8,803 nucleotides of DNA from contig CAKZLT010000384.1 in assembly GCA_937127195.1 (NCBI GenBank), forward strand, positions 1 to 8,803, given 5' to 3'. A program made the translations under genes and the position numbers. Source of the DNA: an uncultured Saprospiraceae bacterium (GTDB taxonomy: Bacteria > Bacteroidota > Bacteroidia > Chitinophagales > Saprospiraceae). Below the pieces are notes generated by a model. The model was given only the letters and a program-made list of their open reading frames with translations. It had not been told where the DNA came from and searched no databases. This document shows positions 1 to 6,214 of this stretch, piece after piece; the first letter of the stretch is position 1, and every line of letters starts with the position of its first letter.

Positions 1-35
1 CAGCCCGTAGGGCGGTCTCACTTCCCGCTTCCACT

Positions 36-1058
36 CTACCGCTTAACCGTATTTTTTCCGAGTAATGTCTGTAGTAAAAAAAAGAAATATTCTCCTTTTA
101 TCATTGTTTTTGGTGAAAAAGGTGTGCCTTCCATCGGAAAACGGTGCAGATGCGTTGAAATAGTATCCAATTTTAAACTACTTGTTCCATAAGATACATC
201 CATTTCGGTGGCTAAGGTATCAAAAAATGCTCTAGAAATGCCATCACTCGAATATGGAAAAGCAAAAGACCGTGATTGAGATGGCACATTTTTCTGTACA
301 AATTCAAGGCTTCCGCGTGTTTGTGAAAGCTGTTCATTTAAGTCAATTTCTTGATATTTTGGATGATTGACACTATGTCCTCCAATATGAAAGCCGTCTT
401 TTTTGAGTTCTTGAATTTCGGTGAGCGTCATATATGGGCGCTCTTTTTTTAAAAAATCTTTAAAATTTATTTCCAAACAAGAAGCAATTAAGCGAATTAA
501 ACTTTGGTCTTCGTATTTTAAGTTGTAAAGCGATTGAATAATATTTTTTTCATACAAATTAGCTTCTTCTAAAAGCATTTTAACGGCTTGAATTTGACTC
601 TCTGCTACTTGATTACTTTTGATTTGATGTATAAGTAAACTGATTTGATGGCGATAAAATAAACTCTGATTATCTACGAAAGCTGGATTAATAAAGAAAG
701 TAGCTGAAATTCCTTTTTTTAATAAAATCGGTGCAATGACTTCGATGCAATCGCGCATTCCATCATCGAAAGACAAATGAAAAGATGGTTTGGTAATTCG
801 TTTTTCTCCTTTGACGTGTGCTTCGATTTCTTCAACTGAAATTGGTTGGAAATTTTTCAATAAAAAATCAACATCTTTTTCAAACTGAATACTATTTTTT
901 ACAGGATATAAATGTTGGACGTGTGGCAAAAACGTGTCGCTAACGGTGTGATAAACGGGCAACAATAGCGGTTGTTCAGTCTTTTTGATTAAAAAAGATA
1001 ACGAAAATGGTGATGCCGCTATATTAAATAAAGGATAAAATGCCTGTTTGATTTTCAC
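36..1058 (-). CDS. NodB-type polysaccharide deacetylase family protein
   Basis: A 340-residue protein of the carbohydrate esterase 4 (NodB) family, metal-dependent enzymes that remove N- or O-acetyl groups from polysaccharides or peptidoglycan. Seen: an N-terminal PVYHTVSD segment (residues 34-41) as in many Bacteroidota deacetylases; the metal/catalytic motif SFDDG (96-100, Asp98 and Asp99); the zinc-binding motif HSVNH (228-232); and the substrate-groove motif AFPYS (266-270). A helical insert of about 90 residues lies between the first two motifs. No clear signal peptide is visible, though residues 6-24 are fairly hydrophobic. The start is GTG: an in-frame TAA lies five codons upstream and the next Met is at 101, inside the catalytic domain, so no ATG start is possible. 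No Shine-Dalgarno is seen. It lies 195 bp downstream of recR on the same strand with repeats between, so it is probably not co-transcribed. Substrate unknown; cell-envelope polysaccharide is an inference. Confidence 0.88.
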   Translation of the reverse strand: MKIKQAFYPLFNIAASPFSLSFLIKKTEQPLLLPVYHTVSDTFLPHVQHLYPVKNSIQFEKDVDFLLKNFQPISVEEIEAHVKGEKRITKPSFHLSFDDGMRDCIEVIAPILLKKGISATFFINPAFVDNQSLFYRHQISLLIHQIKSNQVAESQIQAVKMLLEEANLYEKNIIQSLYNLKYEDQSLIRLIASCLEINFKDFLKKERPYMTLTEIQELKKDGFHIGGHSVNHPKYQEIDLNEQLSQTRGSLEFVQKNVPSQSRSFAFPYSSDGISRAFFDTLATEMDVSYGTSSLKLDTISTHLHRFPMEGTPFSPKTMIKGEYFFFLLQTLLGKNTVKR

Positions 1059-1075
1059 TTCTAATCGATTTTATT

Positions 1076-1170
1076 GCACGCAGAGGTTTAGAGGCGCAGA
1101 TTTTTTTTGCTTTTGATGCGTTTGTTTCTCACAGAGGTTTGGGAGAAGCAGAGTGCGCAGAGTTTTTTTA
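1076..1170. repeat. Two degenerate copies of a CGCAGAGG-type intergenic repeat
   Basis: Two related blocks lie at 1076-1108 and 1128-1170. Each has CAGAGGTTT, a purine-rich stretch, GCAGA, and then a run of seven or eight T. The second copy has an extra GTGCGCAGAG before its T run. Such CGCAGAGG strings are recalled as dispersed intergenic repeats in Flavobacterium-like genomes. No coding potential is seen. The T runs are on the plus strand, so they do not form a terminator for recR. Confidence 0.6.
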
Positions 1171-1197
1171 ATGCTTTCTTCACGCTATGCCATTCAT

Positions 1198-1257
1198 AAT
1201 TCTGTATTAAGCATTCATCATTTATTATAAATGATTCTGCTTGCGATTAAGCATCAT
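1198..1257. repeat. Imperfect tandem duplication at the recR 3' end with a central palindrome
   Basis: The segment ATTCTG...ATTAAGCAT...CAT occurs twice, at about 1198-1218 and 1232-1257. The 9-bp core ATTAAGCAT is exact at 1206-1214 and 1246-1254; the copies differ by a 5-base insertion and a 1-base deletion. Between the cores lies the palindrome ATCATTTAT-T-ATAAATGAT (1217-1235). The right copy contains the recR stop codon and the reading frame just beyond it. The palindrome could act as a weak AT-only hairpin after recR, but no U run follows it on the minus strand. Confidence 0.6.
1218..1253 (-). pseudogene. recR: Disconnected C-terminal codons of recR beyond a premature TGA
   Basis: Reading on in the recR frame past the TGA at 1254-1256 gives CLIASRIIYNK and then TGA at 1218-1220. 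RecR proteins normally end ADEx-TL-GRSI-xxR-xP-Y/F. In that alignment the TGA sits where Gly (GGA) is expected, TGC where Arg (CGC) is expected, and the Ile, Arg and aromatic residues match. Read through, the protein would be 201 residues, the usual RecR length. This is most simply a nonsense mutation or a base-call error. Confidence 0.55.
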
Positions 1258-1823
1258 AGAATTACTTCGTCAGCATATTGTAATCCACCGCCAAATGCCA
1301 CTCCTCTAGCAATTGTAGTTACTTTGACGTTGTATTTTTGTAATAATTTTGAAATATAAAAAATGGTAGTATCACCTTCAATTGTTGGGCTCAATGCCAT
1401 AATCACTTCTTTGATATTGTCTGCTGCTGCTCTTTCTAATAGGCTCGCAATGTTCAAATCATTTGGGCCGATGCCTTCAATTGGCGAAATAATACCGCCC
1501 AAAACGTGATATAAACCGCGATAATGAGAAGTGTCTTCGATTGCCATTACATCCCGAATACCTTCTACGACACAAATAGTCGATTTATCACGTCGATTAC
1601 TTTCACAGATTAGACATTTATCAGAATCTGAGATGTTATGACAGGTTTTACAGAATTGTATATTCTTCCGCATTTGAGTCACTGATGACGCAAATTCACC
1701 GACTTTTTCTTCTGGTTGATTCAGAAGGTGCAAAGCTAAACGAAGCGCAGTTTTCTTTCCAATTCCAGGTAAAGATGCCAATGCATTAACGGCATCTTCC
1801 AAATATTTAGATGATAAATTCAT
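1254..1823 (-). CDS. recR: Recombination mediator protein RecR, slightly C-truncated
   Basis: RecR acts with RecO (and RecF) to load RecA onto single-stranded DNA at gaps and stalled forks. All main parts are visible in 189 residues: a helix-hairpin-helix with LPGIGKKTALRLALHLL (18-34); a four-cysteine zinc finger (Cys58, Cys61, Cys70, Cys73); and a Toprim domain beginning ICVVEGIRDVMAIE (83-96) with GGIISPIEGIGP (109-120), followed by PTIEGDTT (146-153) and TTIARGVAFGGGLQYADE (169-186). Family members are about 200 residues and continue after DEx-TL with GRSI-xxR; here the frame stops at VIL, with recognisable missing codons beyond (1218-1253). The HhH, zinc and Toprim residues are intact, so function may be retained. 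The start ATG matches the conserved N-terminus and lies 5 bases after a TATCTTTG box, implying a nearly leaderless mRNA. Divergent from the OmpA-family gene at 2103. Confidence 0.95.
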   Translation of the reverse strand: MNLSSKYLEDAVNALASLPGIGKKTALRLALHLLNQPEEKVGEFASSVTQMRKNIQFCKTCHNISDSDKCLICESNRRDKSTICVVEGIRDVMAIEDTSHYRGLYHVLGGIISPIEGIGPNDLNIASLLERAAADNIKEVIMALSPTIEGDTTIFYISKLLQKYNVKVTTIARGVAFGGGLQYADEVIL

Positions 1824-2102
1824 AGATGCAAAGATAGAAATTTTATGTTGAGTTCTTAAGAAAAAGAAAGTGAGAATTATTTAAAAAACGAAGCAATTTT
1901 TTTATGAAAAAAGAAAAACATTTAACAATTTGAAGTGAAGTTCCAAAGAATTATTGGTAACTAATTGGGTTCTTCTGATGTTTAAAATAAGTAGATTTTA
2001 TTTCCTATTCTTTAGGTTCAATATTTTTTACTTTGAAAACGTTTTTATTAAAAATTGTACTACAATCCAAAATATTTTGAATTAATAGAATAACCTTTTT
2101 CT
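1824..2102. other. Divergent intergenic region between recR and the OmpA-family gene
   Basis: 279 bp of AT-rich sequence with no supported ORF. It must hold promoters for both flanking genes. On the plus side only near-consensus boxes are seen: TACTTTG at 2029-2035 and TATTTTG at 2073-2079, each one base short of TAnnTTTG. A 13-base palindrome ATTGTA-C-TACAAT at 2054-2066, 36 bases before the OmpA start codon, could be an operator, but this is a guess from symmetry alone. Confidence 0.4.
1829..1836 (-). promoter_or_regulatory. Bacteroidota-type -7 box for recR
   Basis: TATCTTTG on the minus strand is an exact match to the TAnnTTTG -7 consensus of Bacteroidota primary sigma promoters. Its last base is 5 bases from the recR ATG, so transcription would start at or just before the start codon. 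No TTG -33 element is clear at the usual distance. Confidence 0.55.
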
Positions 2103-3260
2103 ATGAAAAAAGCATTTTTTATACTTTCTTTTTTAACAATAAATATACTCGGAAACGCTCAAAATGTCGTTTCTAACGGTAACTTTGAAGAAAGTACTTG
2201 CTGCCCTTCGGTGTATAGTATGTTTTTTTGTGTGCAAGATTGGATTGCTCCGACCAAGGGAACAACCGATTATTACTCTGATTGTGAACTCAAACACTAC
2301 TCTCCTATCGTCAAAACGCCAACCAATTTCTTTGGACATCAAAAGCCCGTTGACGGTATTGCTTACGCTGGTTTATATACTTTTTATAATGAAGATTACC
2401 GAGAATATATGTTGAATCAATTGAAAGCACCTTTGGTTGCTGGCGAAACTTATCATATCAATTTTTGGGTTAGTTTGGCGGATACTGCTGGTGTTGCTGT
2501 TCGGTCGATTGGTGTAGCGTTTTTGGATTCTATTTATAAAAAAAAGCAATTCACTGTTATTACAGATGTTGATTATTTGCCGATGTATAATGAGGATAGT
2601 TCATTTTTGACTAGTAAAAAAGATTGGATGCAGCTTTCGATAGATTATGAAGCCAAAGGTGGTGAAACCTTTTTTATGATTGGAAATTACCAAAATAATA
2701 TCGAAACAGATACTTTGAATGTTCAAGATTCAAATACGGCGGAGTATGATTTTTATGATTCTTACTATTATTTAGATGCTGTTTGTATTGGTTTGCGCAA
2801 GTCTGATGGCACTTGTTCTTGTATCAATGATGGAGAACCTGTTGCTATTAATGATAGTAATTATCTCGAATTGGAAACTATTCAGATAAGAGAAAATGAA
2901 GCTAAACGACCTGAAACAGGTGATATTATTATTTTGAAAAACGTTTATTTTGATTTTGACAAATCGACTTTAAAGCCTGATTCTGAACCAGAACTAGTAA
3001 AATTGTATGATTTGCTAGTAGAATTTCCAACTTTAAAAATCATTATCAACGGGCATACTGATAACCGTGGTAATAATGAATATAATATGTTTTTGTCCGA
3101 ATCAAGGGCATTGGCGGTATATGCGTGGCTGGTCAATAAGGGTATCAAAAGTAGTCGATTAGATTTTAAAGGTTATGGAAAATATAAACCCATCGAAACA
3201 AATAAAACCGAAAAAGGGCGACAAGTGAATAGACGAGTGGAGTTTGAAGTCGTTGAATGA
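2103..3260 (+). CDS. Secreted OmpA-family protein with N-terminal jelly-roll-like domain
   Basis: A 385-residue exported protein with a C-terminal OmpA-like peptidoglycan-binding domain. Seen: a signal peptide (residues 1-20, MKKAFF...GNAQ, cleavage likely after Ala19 or Gln20); an N-terminal domain from NGNFEE (26-30) to about 235 containing GIAYAGL (85-91) and PLVAGETYHINFW (110-122), which resembles the carbohydrate-binding-like modules of other Bacteroidota OmpA proteins; a short linker with four Cys between about 33 and 43 and a CSC near 238; and the OmpA domain (about 277-385) with VYFDFDKSTL, GHTDN (317-321), LSESRA and GRQVNRRVEF. Asp320 and Arg335, 15 residues apart, are the pair that grips diaminopimelate in OmpA proteins, and both are intact. 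It probably tethers the outer membrane or a surface structure to peptidoglycan; what the N-terminal domain binds is unknown. It is the only plus-strand gene here. Confidence 0.9.
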   Translation: MKKAFFILSFLTINILGNAQNVVSNGNFEESTCCPSVYSMFFCVQDWIAPTKGTTDYYSDCELKHYSPIVKTPTNFFGHQKPVDGIAYAGLYTFYNEDYREYMLNQLKAPLVAGETYHINFWVSLADTAGVAVRSIGVAFLDSIYKKKQFTVITDVDYLPMYNEDSSFLTSKKDWMQLSIDYEAKGGETFFMIGNYQNNIETDTLNVQDSNTAEYDFYDSYYYLDAVCIGLRKSDGTCSCINDGEPVAINDSNYLELETIQIRENEAKRPETGDIIILKNVYFDFDKSTLKPDSEPELVKLYDLLVEFPTLKIIINGHTDNRGNNEYNMFLSESRALAVYAWLVNKGIKSSRLDFKGYGKYKPIETNKTEKGRQVNRRVEFEVVE

Positions 3261-3263
3261 TGT

Positions 3264-3335
3264 GGGTTACGAGTTGCGAGTTGGCTACCGCTGTTTTGTA
3301 ACTAATAGCCGTAGTCAACTCGCAACTGGAAACCC
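3264..3335. terminator. Large hairpin between convergent genes, likely bidirectional terminator
   Basis: Arms of 25 bases at 3264-3288 and 3311-3335 pair with only three non-Watson-Crick positions, one of which can be G-U on one strand; the loop is 22 bases. The hairpin begins 3 bases after the OmpA stop codon and ends 1 base from the stop of the pseudouridine synthase gene, filling the gap. No long U run follows on either strand, so a structural block or RNA-stabilising role is as likely as classic intrinsic termination. The left arm is built of 7-base units (GGGTTAC, GAGTTGC, GAGTTGG) and is GC-richer than its surroundings. Confidence 0.65.
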
Positions 3336-3336
3336 G

Positions 3337-4044
3337 TTAACTTTCTTTATAAGGTTTGAATGAAGTCCAAATTGGAGCAGTTGGAAATGGTGCAACAACG
3401 CTAATTTCCTTTTTCGTAATTGGGTGTGCGATTCTCAAAAATCTTGAATGTAAGTTGATTGAACGGTCTTTATTGGCTCTACGAAAACCATATTTTGCAT
3501 CGCCTCTAATCGAACAATCAATCGCATCTAGTTGAACCCTAATTTGGTGATGCCTTCCTGTATGCAAAGTCACTTTCAATAAATGAAAATTCTCATTTTC
3601 GCCAATAATTTCATATTCTAATATCGCCTTTTTAGTATTTGGGCGTTCTTCCAGATGAGCAACCGAACGATTATATTTAGAGCTTTTTTCTAAATAATGT
3701 AATAACGTCCCTTTAGATAAAAGTGGCTTATTATGAACAATTGCGAAGTACATTTTTTGAACTGAACGTTGCTCAAATTGCAAAAATAATGGAATTGCCG
3801 CTTTCAAATGCTTTGCAAAAACTACGGCACCGCTTACGGGTCTATCCAATCGATGTATCAATTGAAGGTCGCCACCACAATATTGATGAACCAACTCAAA
3901 TAAAGATAAATCCTTTGAACTATCCTTTTGTATCGGAACAGTCCCTGGTTTATTTACTATAATAATATCCTTGTCTTCATACAAAATCCAATTTTTATCA
4001 AATTGAGTAATTCGAGTGGTGTTCTTTACCTTCTTCTTTTCCAA
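3337..4044 (-). CDS. RluA-family RNA pseudouridine synthase
   Basis: A 235-residue enzyme that would convert uridine to pseudouridine in rRNA or tRNA. Seen: the entry strand WILYEDKDIIIVNKPGTVPIQ (from residue 19); the catalytic motif LIHRLDRPVSG (62-72) with nucleophile Asp67; VQKMYFAIV (95-103) carrying the conserved active-site Tyr; TGRHHQIRVQL (162-172) with the conserved Arg; and GDAKYG (181-186). There is no S4 RNA-binding domain, so it belongs with the short, TruC/RluA-like members; the target uridine cannot be assigned from sequence. The start is TTG: only ATA and CTG precede it before an in-frame TAA eight codons up, and the next Met is residue 98, past the catalytic Asp. The 18 residues before the domain are Lys-rich. 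It is 126 bp downstream of the beta-lactamase-fold gene with no clear promoter of its own, so it may depend on readthrough. Confidence 0.9.
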   Translation of the reverse strand: MEKKKVKNTTRITQFDKNWILYEDKDIIIVNKPGTVPIQKDSSKDLSLFELVHQYCGGDLQLIHRLDRPVSGAVVFAKHLKAAIPLFLQFEQRSVQKMYFAIVHNKPLLSKGTLLHYLEKSSKYNRSVAHLEERPNTKKAILEYEIIGENENFHLLKVTLHTGRHHQIRVQLDAIDCSIRGDAKYGFRRANKDRSINLHSRFLRIAHPITKKEISVVAPFPTAPIWTSFKPYKES

Positions 4045-4081
4045 TGATTTATTTTTTATGAACAGTTATTATCCTAAAAAG

Positions 4082-4156
4082 AACTGTGTTAATCACTGAT
4101 GTTACGCAAAAGTATTTTTGCGTAACATGAATTAATCATTCAAAATTAACACAATT
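4082..4156. repeat. Nested inverted repeat downstream of the beta-lactamase-fold gene
   Basis: An inner perfect hairpin has 13-base arms ATGTTACGCAAAA (4099-4111) and its complement (4116-4128) with a 4-base GTAT loop. It sits inside an outer inverted pair, AACTGTGTTAAT (4082-4093) and ATTAACACAATT (4145-4156), matching at 11 of 12 positions; the twelfth is a U-G wobble in the minus-strand RNA. The structure lies 15 bases after the stop of the 4171-6060 gene and 38 bases before the pseudouridine synthase start. It may be a terminator or processing signal, or a small palindromic repeat element. No U run follows. Confidence 0.6.
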
Positions 4157-4170
4157 TTCAATCATTTTCA

Positions 4171-6060
4171 CTATTCCCAACCATAAGCTTTTATTACAGA
4201 CTTTGCCACATCATAACAAAAACGTGGACCATCTTTGGCATTTCCGTTCGTCATTACAACTACGCCTGTTCCTTGTACAGGGTAGCCAAATATCAAACTC
4301 CTAAAACCAGCGCACTGCCCACTACTTGTATATCGAAAATTAGAGCCTGTTTCATTGATTTCCTCAAAGTTTGTCACCATTACCCCAAGTCCCCTAGTTG
4401 TCTTTTCGAGTTCATTGACAGGCGTTAGCAATGCCTCAATCAAATCCGTTGTAATAAAAGATTGCCCATTAAAGCTACCACCTTGATTAATCATTGCGAT
4501 GATATTTGCCATATCTTTTACATTTGTATAAAGACCATAAGCTGACGTTTCGGGATAGTCATATCGTTCTCCAGAAAGCATTTTTCCATTTGGATTATGC
4601 CCTGCGGCAACATTATTTTCATCAGAAAAAGCCTTATTTACTTTTATATCAAAGGAGCTATCTTCCATTTTTAGAGGAGCAAGCACATTCTCTCCTAACC
4701 ATTCCGATGCTGGTTTTTCGGTTACTTTCTGAATGATTTTATCTAGCATAATAAAACCTCCTGCTGATGGTTCATAGCGAGTATTTGGAGGAAATTCAAT
4801 GGCGACTTTGCTAGTATTTGCACCGCCAGTACCATTTAAAATATTATCCAAATTCGGCAAAGTTCGCCCTCCCGAATACCCTTTCAATCCTTTTATACCA
4901 TAGCCTGAGCGATTCGCCAAAAGCATTGCCAAGGTAGGTTCTTGACCTTCAATTATTTCAAATCCTTCTTTTATCGGAATATCCAAACCTAGTTTTTCGT
5001 CTCGCAAATCTTCTTCCAAACCAATCTTGCCCAACCTCGCCAATCTCAATGCTCCAATTGTAGAAACCAACTGACTCAATGAGCCTGCTTGATACAAGCT
5101 ATCGGAATGTGTTGCATCAACGCCACCCGTTTTGAGATAACCATAACCACACGACCAAGCCAATTTATTGTCTATAATCACAGCCACACTCACTCCTGGA
5201 ACTTTAGATATTTTCATCCGATTCCATAATCCGCCACCTCTGACTCCCTTTTCAAATGTTCTGATTTCGTCAATCTGTGCATCAGTAATTGACTGATGAG
5301 AAATCACGCTCCAGCCCGTTTTAGAAAATACTATTTCATCTGACTGTAAGGATTGTCCCTTCAAGTTGTTCATCTTTTTGAGACAACCACTCGGGATATT
5401 TCTACTAAAAAAATAATCACCTGCATTAACAACCCAGCCGCCTGTATTTGCAAAACTTACACTATTTATTTTCCGAATTGGTTGACCATCAGGCTTTGGG
5501 CTTTCTTGCAAATTTTTCAAGATTTGATAACATTCATCTGGAATATTTTGAGCAGAAAAACCATTTTCAGTAATAATAATCCAACGGTCATTACCTCTTT
5601 TGGGTCTAAAAGCAATATGTTTTACCTTTGTTCCTTTAGCTTTTAATTCTTTAAGTTTTGCTATCAATTTGCCATCTACTTCGTTAGCATAATGGTCTTT
5701 ATCTGTAATAATTACATAACTATTGCTTCCTTTAGGTGGAAACGCGACGCTCTTGATAATATGTCCCGCAGCAATAAATTCTTTAATTTTTTTAATGCAA
5801 CTGGTTGATATTTTATTAGAACGAACTTCTCCATTATTTGACACAACTAGCCAACCATCTGCTGCCGTAAATGTAAAAACAGCAATACGACCTGATGCAA
5901 GTGCTTCTGCTGCATCCATTGCAGCTTGTGGCATATTATAACTATAAACTTGCGAATAGTTATTTTGACCTGTTCCTTTAAAAATTTGTGGTGATAATAA
6001 CCAACCTGCTGCTCCTAATGAAATAGAACGAATGGCTTCTCTACGTGAAAATGTATTCAT
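4171..6060 (-). CDS. Tat-exported beta-lactamase-fold (serine hydrolase) protein with degenerate active site and N-terminal Trp repeats
   Basis: A 629-residue protein in three parts. Residues 1-31 are a twin-arginine signal (SRREAI, hydrophobic run, then polar), indicating folded export. Residues about 59-270 are five degenerate repeats of about 40-45 residues of the type hydrophobic-AF-P-GG-W-hydrophobic-T-G, then IP-C-L-L (W70, Y115, W160, W209, W250). Residues about 275-629 align along their whole length with class C beta-lactamase / PBP4*-like serine hydrolases (SLYQAGSLSQ, GALRLARLGKIGLEEDL, NILNGTGGANTSKV, LGENVLAPLKMEDSSF, AYGLYTNVKDMA, AGFRSLIFGYP, VVMTNG, AYGWE). The active site is altered: SxxK is SLSQ (Ser327, Gln330), motif-2 Tyr is Pro431 (PSAGGF), and HxG is Ser579-Ser580-Gly581. 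The usual LLSHTAG is LLANRSG. The frame is open throughout, so this is a probable pseudoenzyme, not a decayed gene. A TAGTTTTG box lies 53 bases upstream. Confidence 0.88.
   Translation of the reverse strand: MNTFSRREAIRSISLGAAGWLLSPQIFKGTGQNNYSQVYSYNMPQAAMDAAEALASGRIAVFTFTAADGWLVVSNNGEVRSNKISTSCIKKIKEFIAAGHIIKSVAFPPKGSNSYVIITDKDHYANEVDGKLIAKLKELKAKGTKVKHIAFRPKRGNDRWIIITENGFSAQNIPDECYQILKNLQESPKPDGQPIRKINSVSFANTGGWVVNAGDYFFSRNIPSGCLKKMNNLKGQSLQSDEIVFSKTGWSVISHQSITDAQIDEIRTFEKGVRGGGLWNRMKISKVPGVSVAVIIDNKLAWSCGYGYLKTGGVDATHSDSLYQAGSLSQLVSTIGALRLARLGKIGLEEDLRDEKLGLDIPIKEGFEIIEGQEPTLAMLLANRSGYGIKGLKGYSGGRTLPNLDNILNGTGGANTSKVAIEFPPNTRYEPSAGGFIMLDKIIQKVTEKPASEWLGENVLAPLKMEDSSFDIKVNKAFSDENNVAAGHNPNGKMLSGERYDYPETSAYGLYTNVKDMANIIAMINQGGSFNGQSFITTDLIEALLTPVNELEKTTRGLGVMVTNFEEINETGSNFRYTSSGQCAGFRSLIFGYPVQGTGVVVMTNGNAKDGPRFCYDVAKSVIKAYGWE
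5251..5889 (-). repeat. Five protein-level Trp-centred repeats within the beta-lactamase-fold gene
   Basis: Repeat units, by residue of the encoded protein: 59-100, 102-143, 146-192, 198-235 and 242-270. Each has a hydrophobic strand ending in AF/SF/VF, a Gly-rich turn, Trp (Tyr in unit 2) in a second strand such as WLVV or WIIIT, then a helix beginning near IPxxC. Cys recurs at 88, 177 and 226. The DNA copies are too diverged to be a nucleotide repeat. Two strands plus a helix per unit suggest a small solenoid or propeller-like binding domain; this is inference. Confidence 0.65.
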
Positions 6061-6113
6061 TTTGTTAATACTTGAGATTAAATAATTAGTTTTTAATCTT
6101 ATTCATTTACATT

Positions 6114-6121
6114 CAAAACTA
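6114..6121 (-). promoter_or_regulatory. Bacteroidota-type -7 box for the beta-lactamase-fold gene
   Basis: TAGTTTTG on the minus strand matches TAnnTTTG exactly. It would start transcription about 45 bases before the ATG at 6060, and it lies beyond the two terminators of the preceding gene, as expected for a separate transcription unit. A TTG lies upstream at 6151-6153, but its spacing (29 bases) is too long for a good -33 element. Confidence 0.5.
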
Positions 6122-6154
6122 TAAATAATAAATAGCGAAGGAGTAGTAAACAAA

Positions 6155-6194
6155 TAAAAAAGGTCATTATCAAATGAAATATGACAATGACCTT
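6155..6194 (-). terminator. Intrinsic terminator, second of a tandem pair after the 6271-7635 gene
   Basis: On the minus strand AAGGTCATT (6194-6186) pairs perfectly with AATGACCTT (6168-6160). One mismatch and three further pairs extend the stem inward, and the T run continues directly from the 3' arm. This is a standard rho-independent layout. It lies 77 bases past the stop codon of the upstream gene. Confidence 0.75.
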
Positions 6195-6214
6195 CCTAAA
6201 AAAACGGATAGTAT

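Noticed and set aside
3..13. GCCC-GTA-GGGC hairpin at the left edge, just past the deacetylase stop
   Set aside because: A 4-bp stem with a 3-base loop and no U run is too weak to call a terminator, and the flanking sequence is missing.
1215..1245. 9-bp ATTAAGCAT repeats as target-site duplications of a tiny insertion
   Set aside because: Similarity extends beyond the 9 bp into flanking ATTCTG and CAT, which fits a tandem duplication better than a transposition footprint.
1254..1256. UGA recoding (Gly or Trp) to explain the recR stop
   Set aside because: TGA ends the OmpA-family gene at 3258-3260 and Trp is TGG throughout; one site does not support recoding.
2133..2415. Open frames on both strands inside the 5' part of the OmpA-family gene
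   Set aside because: They overlap a gene with a clear signal peptide and domain, and their translations show no family motif.
5353..5941. Plus-strand open frames opposite the Trp-repeat region
   Set aside because: Antisense shadows of a strongly supported coding frame; the translations show no domain or credible start.
4171..6060. Calling the gene an active beta-lactamase or antibiotic-resistance gene
   Set aside because: The Lys, Tyr and His of the active site are all replaced, so hydrolysis is not supported by the sequence.
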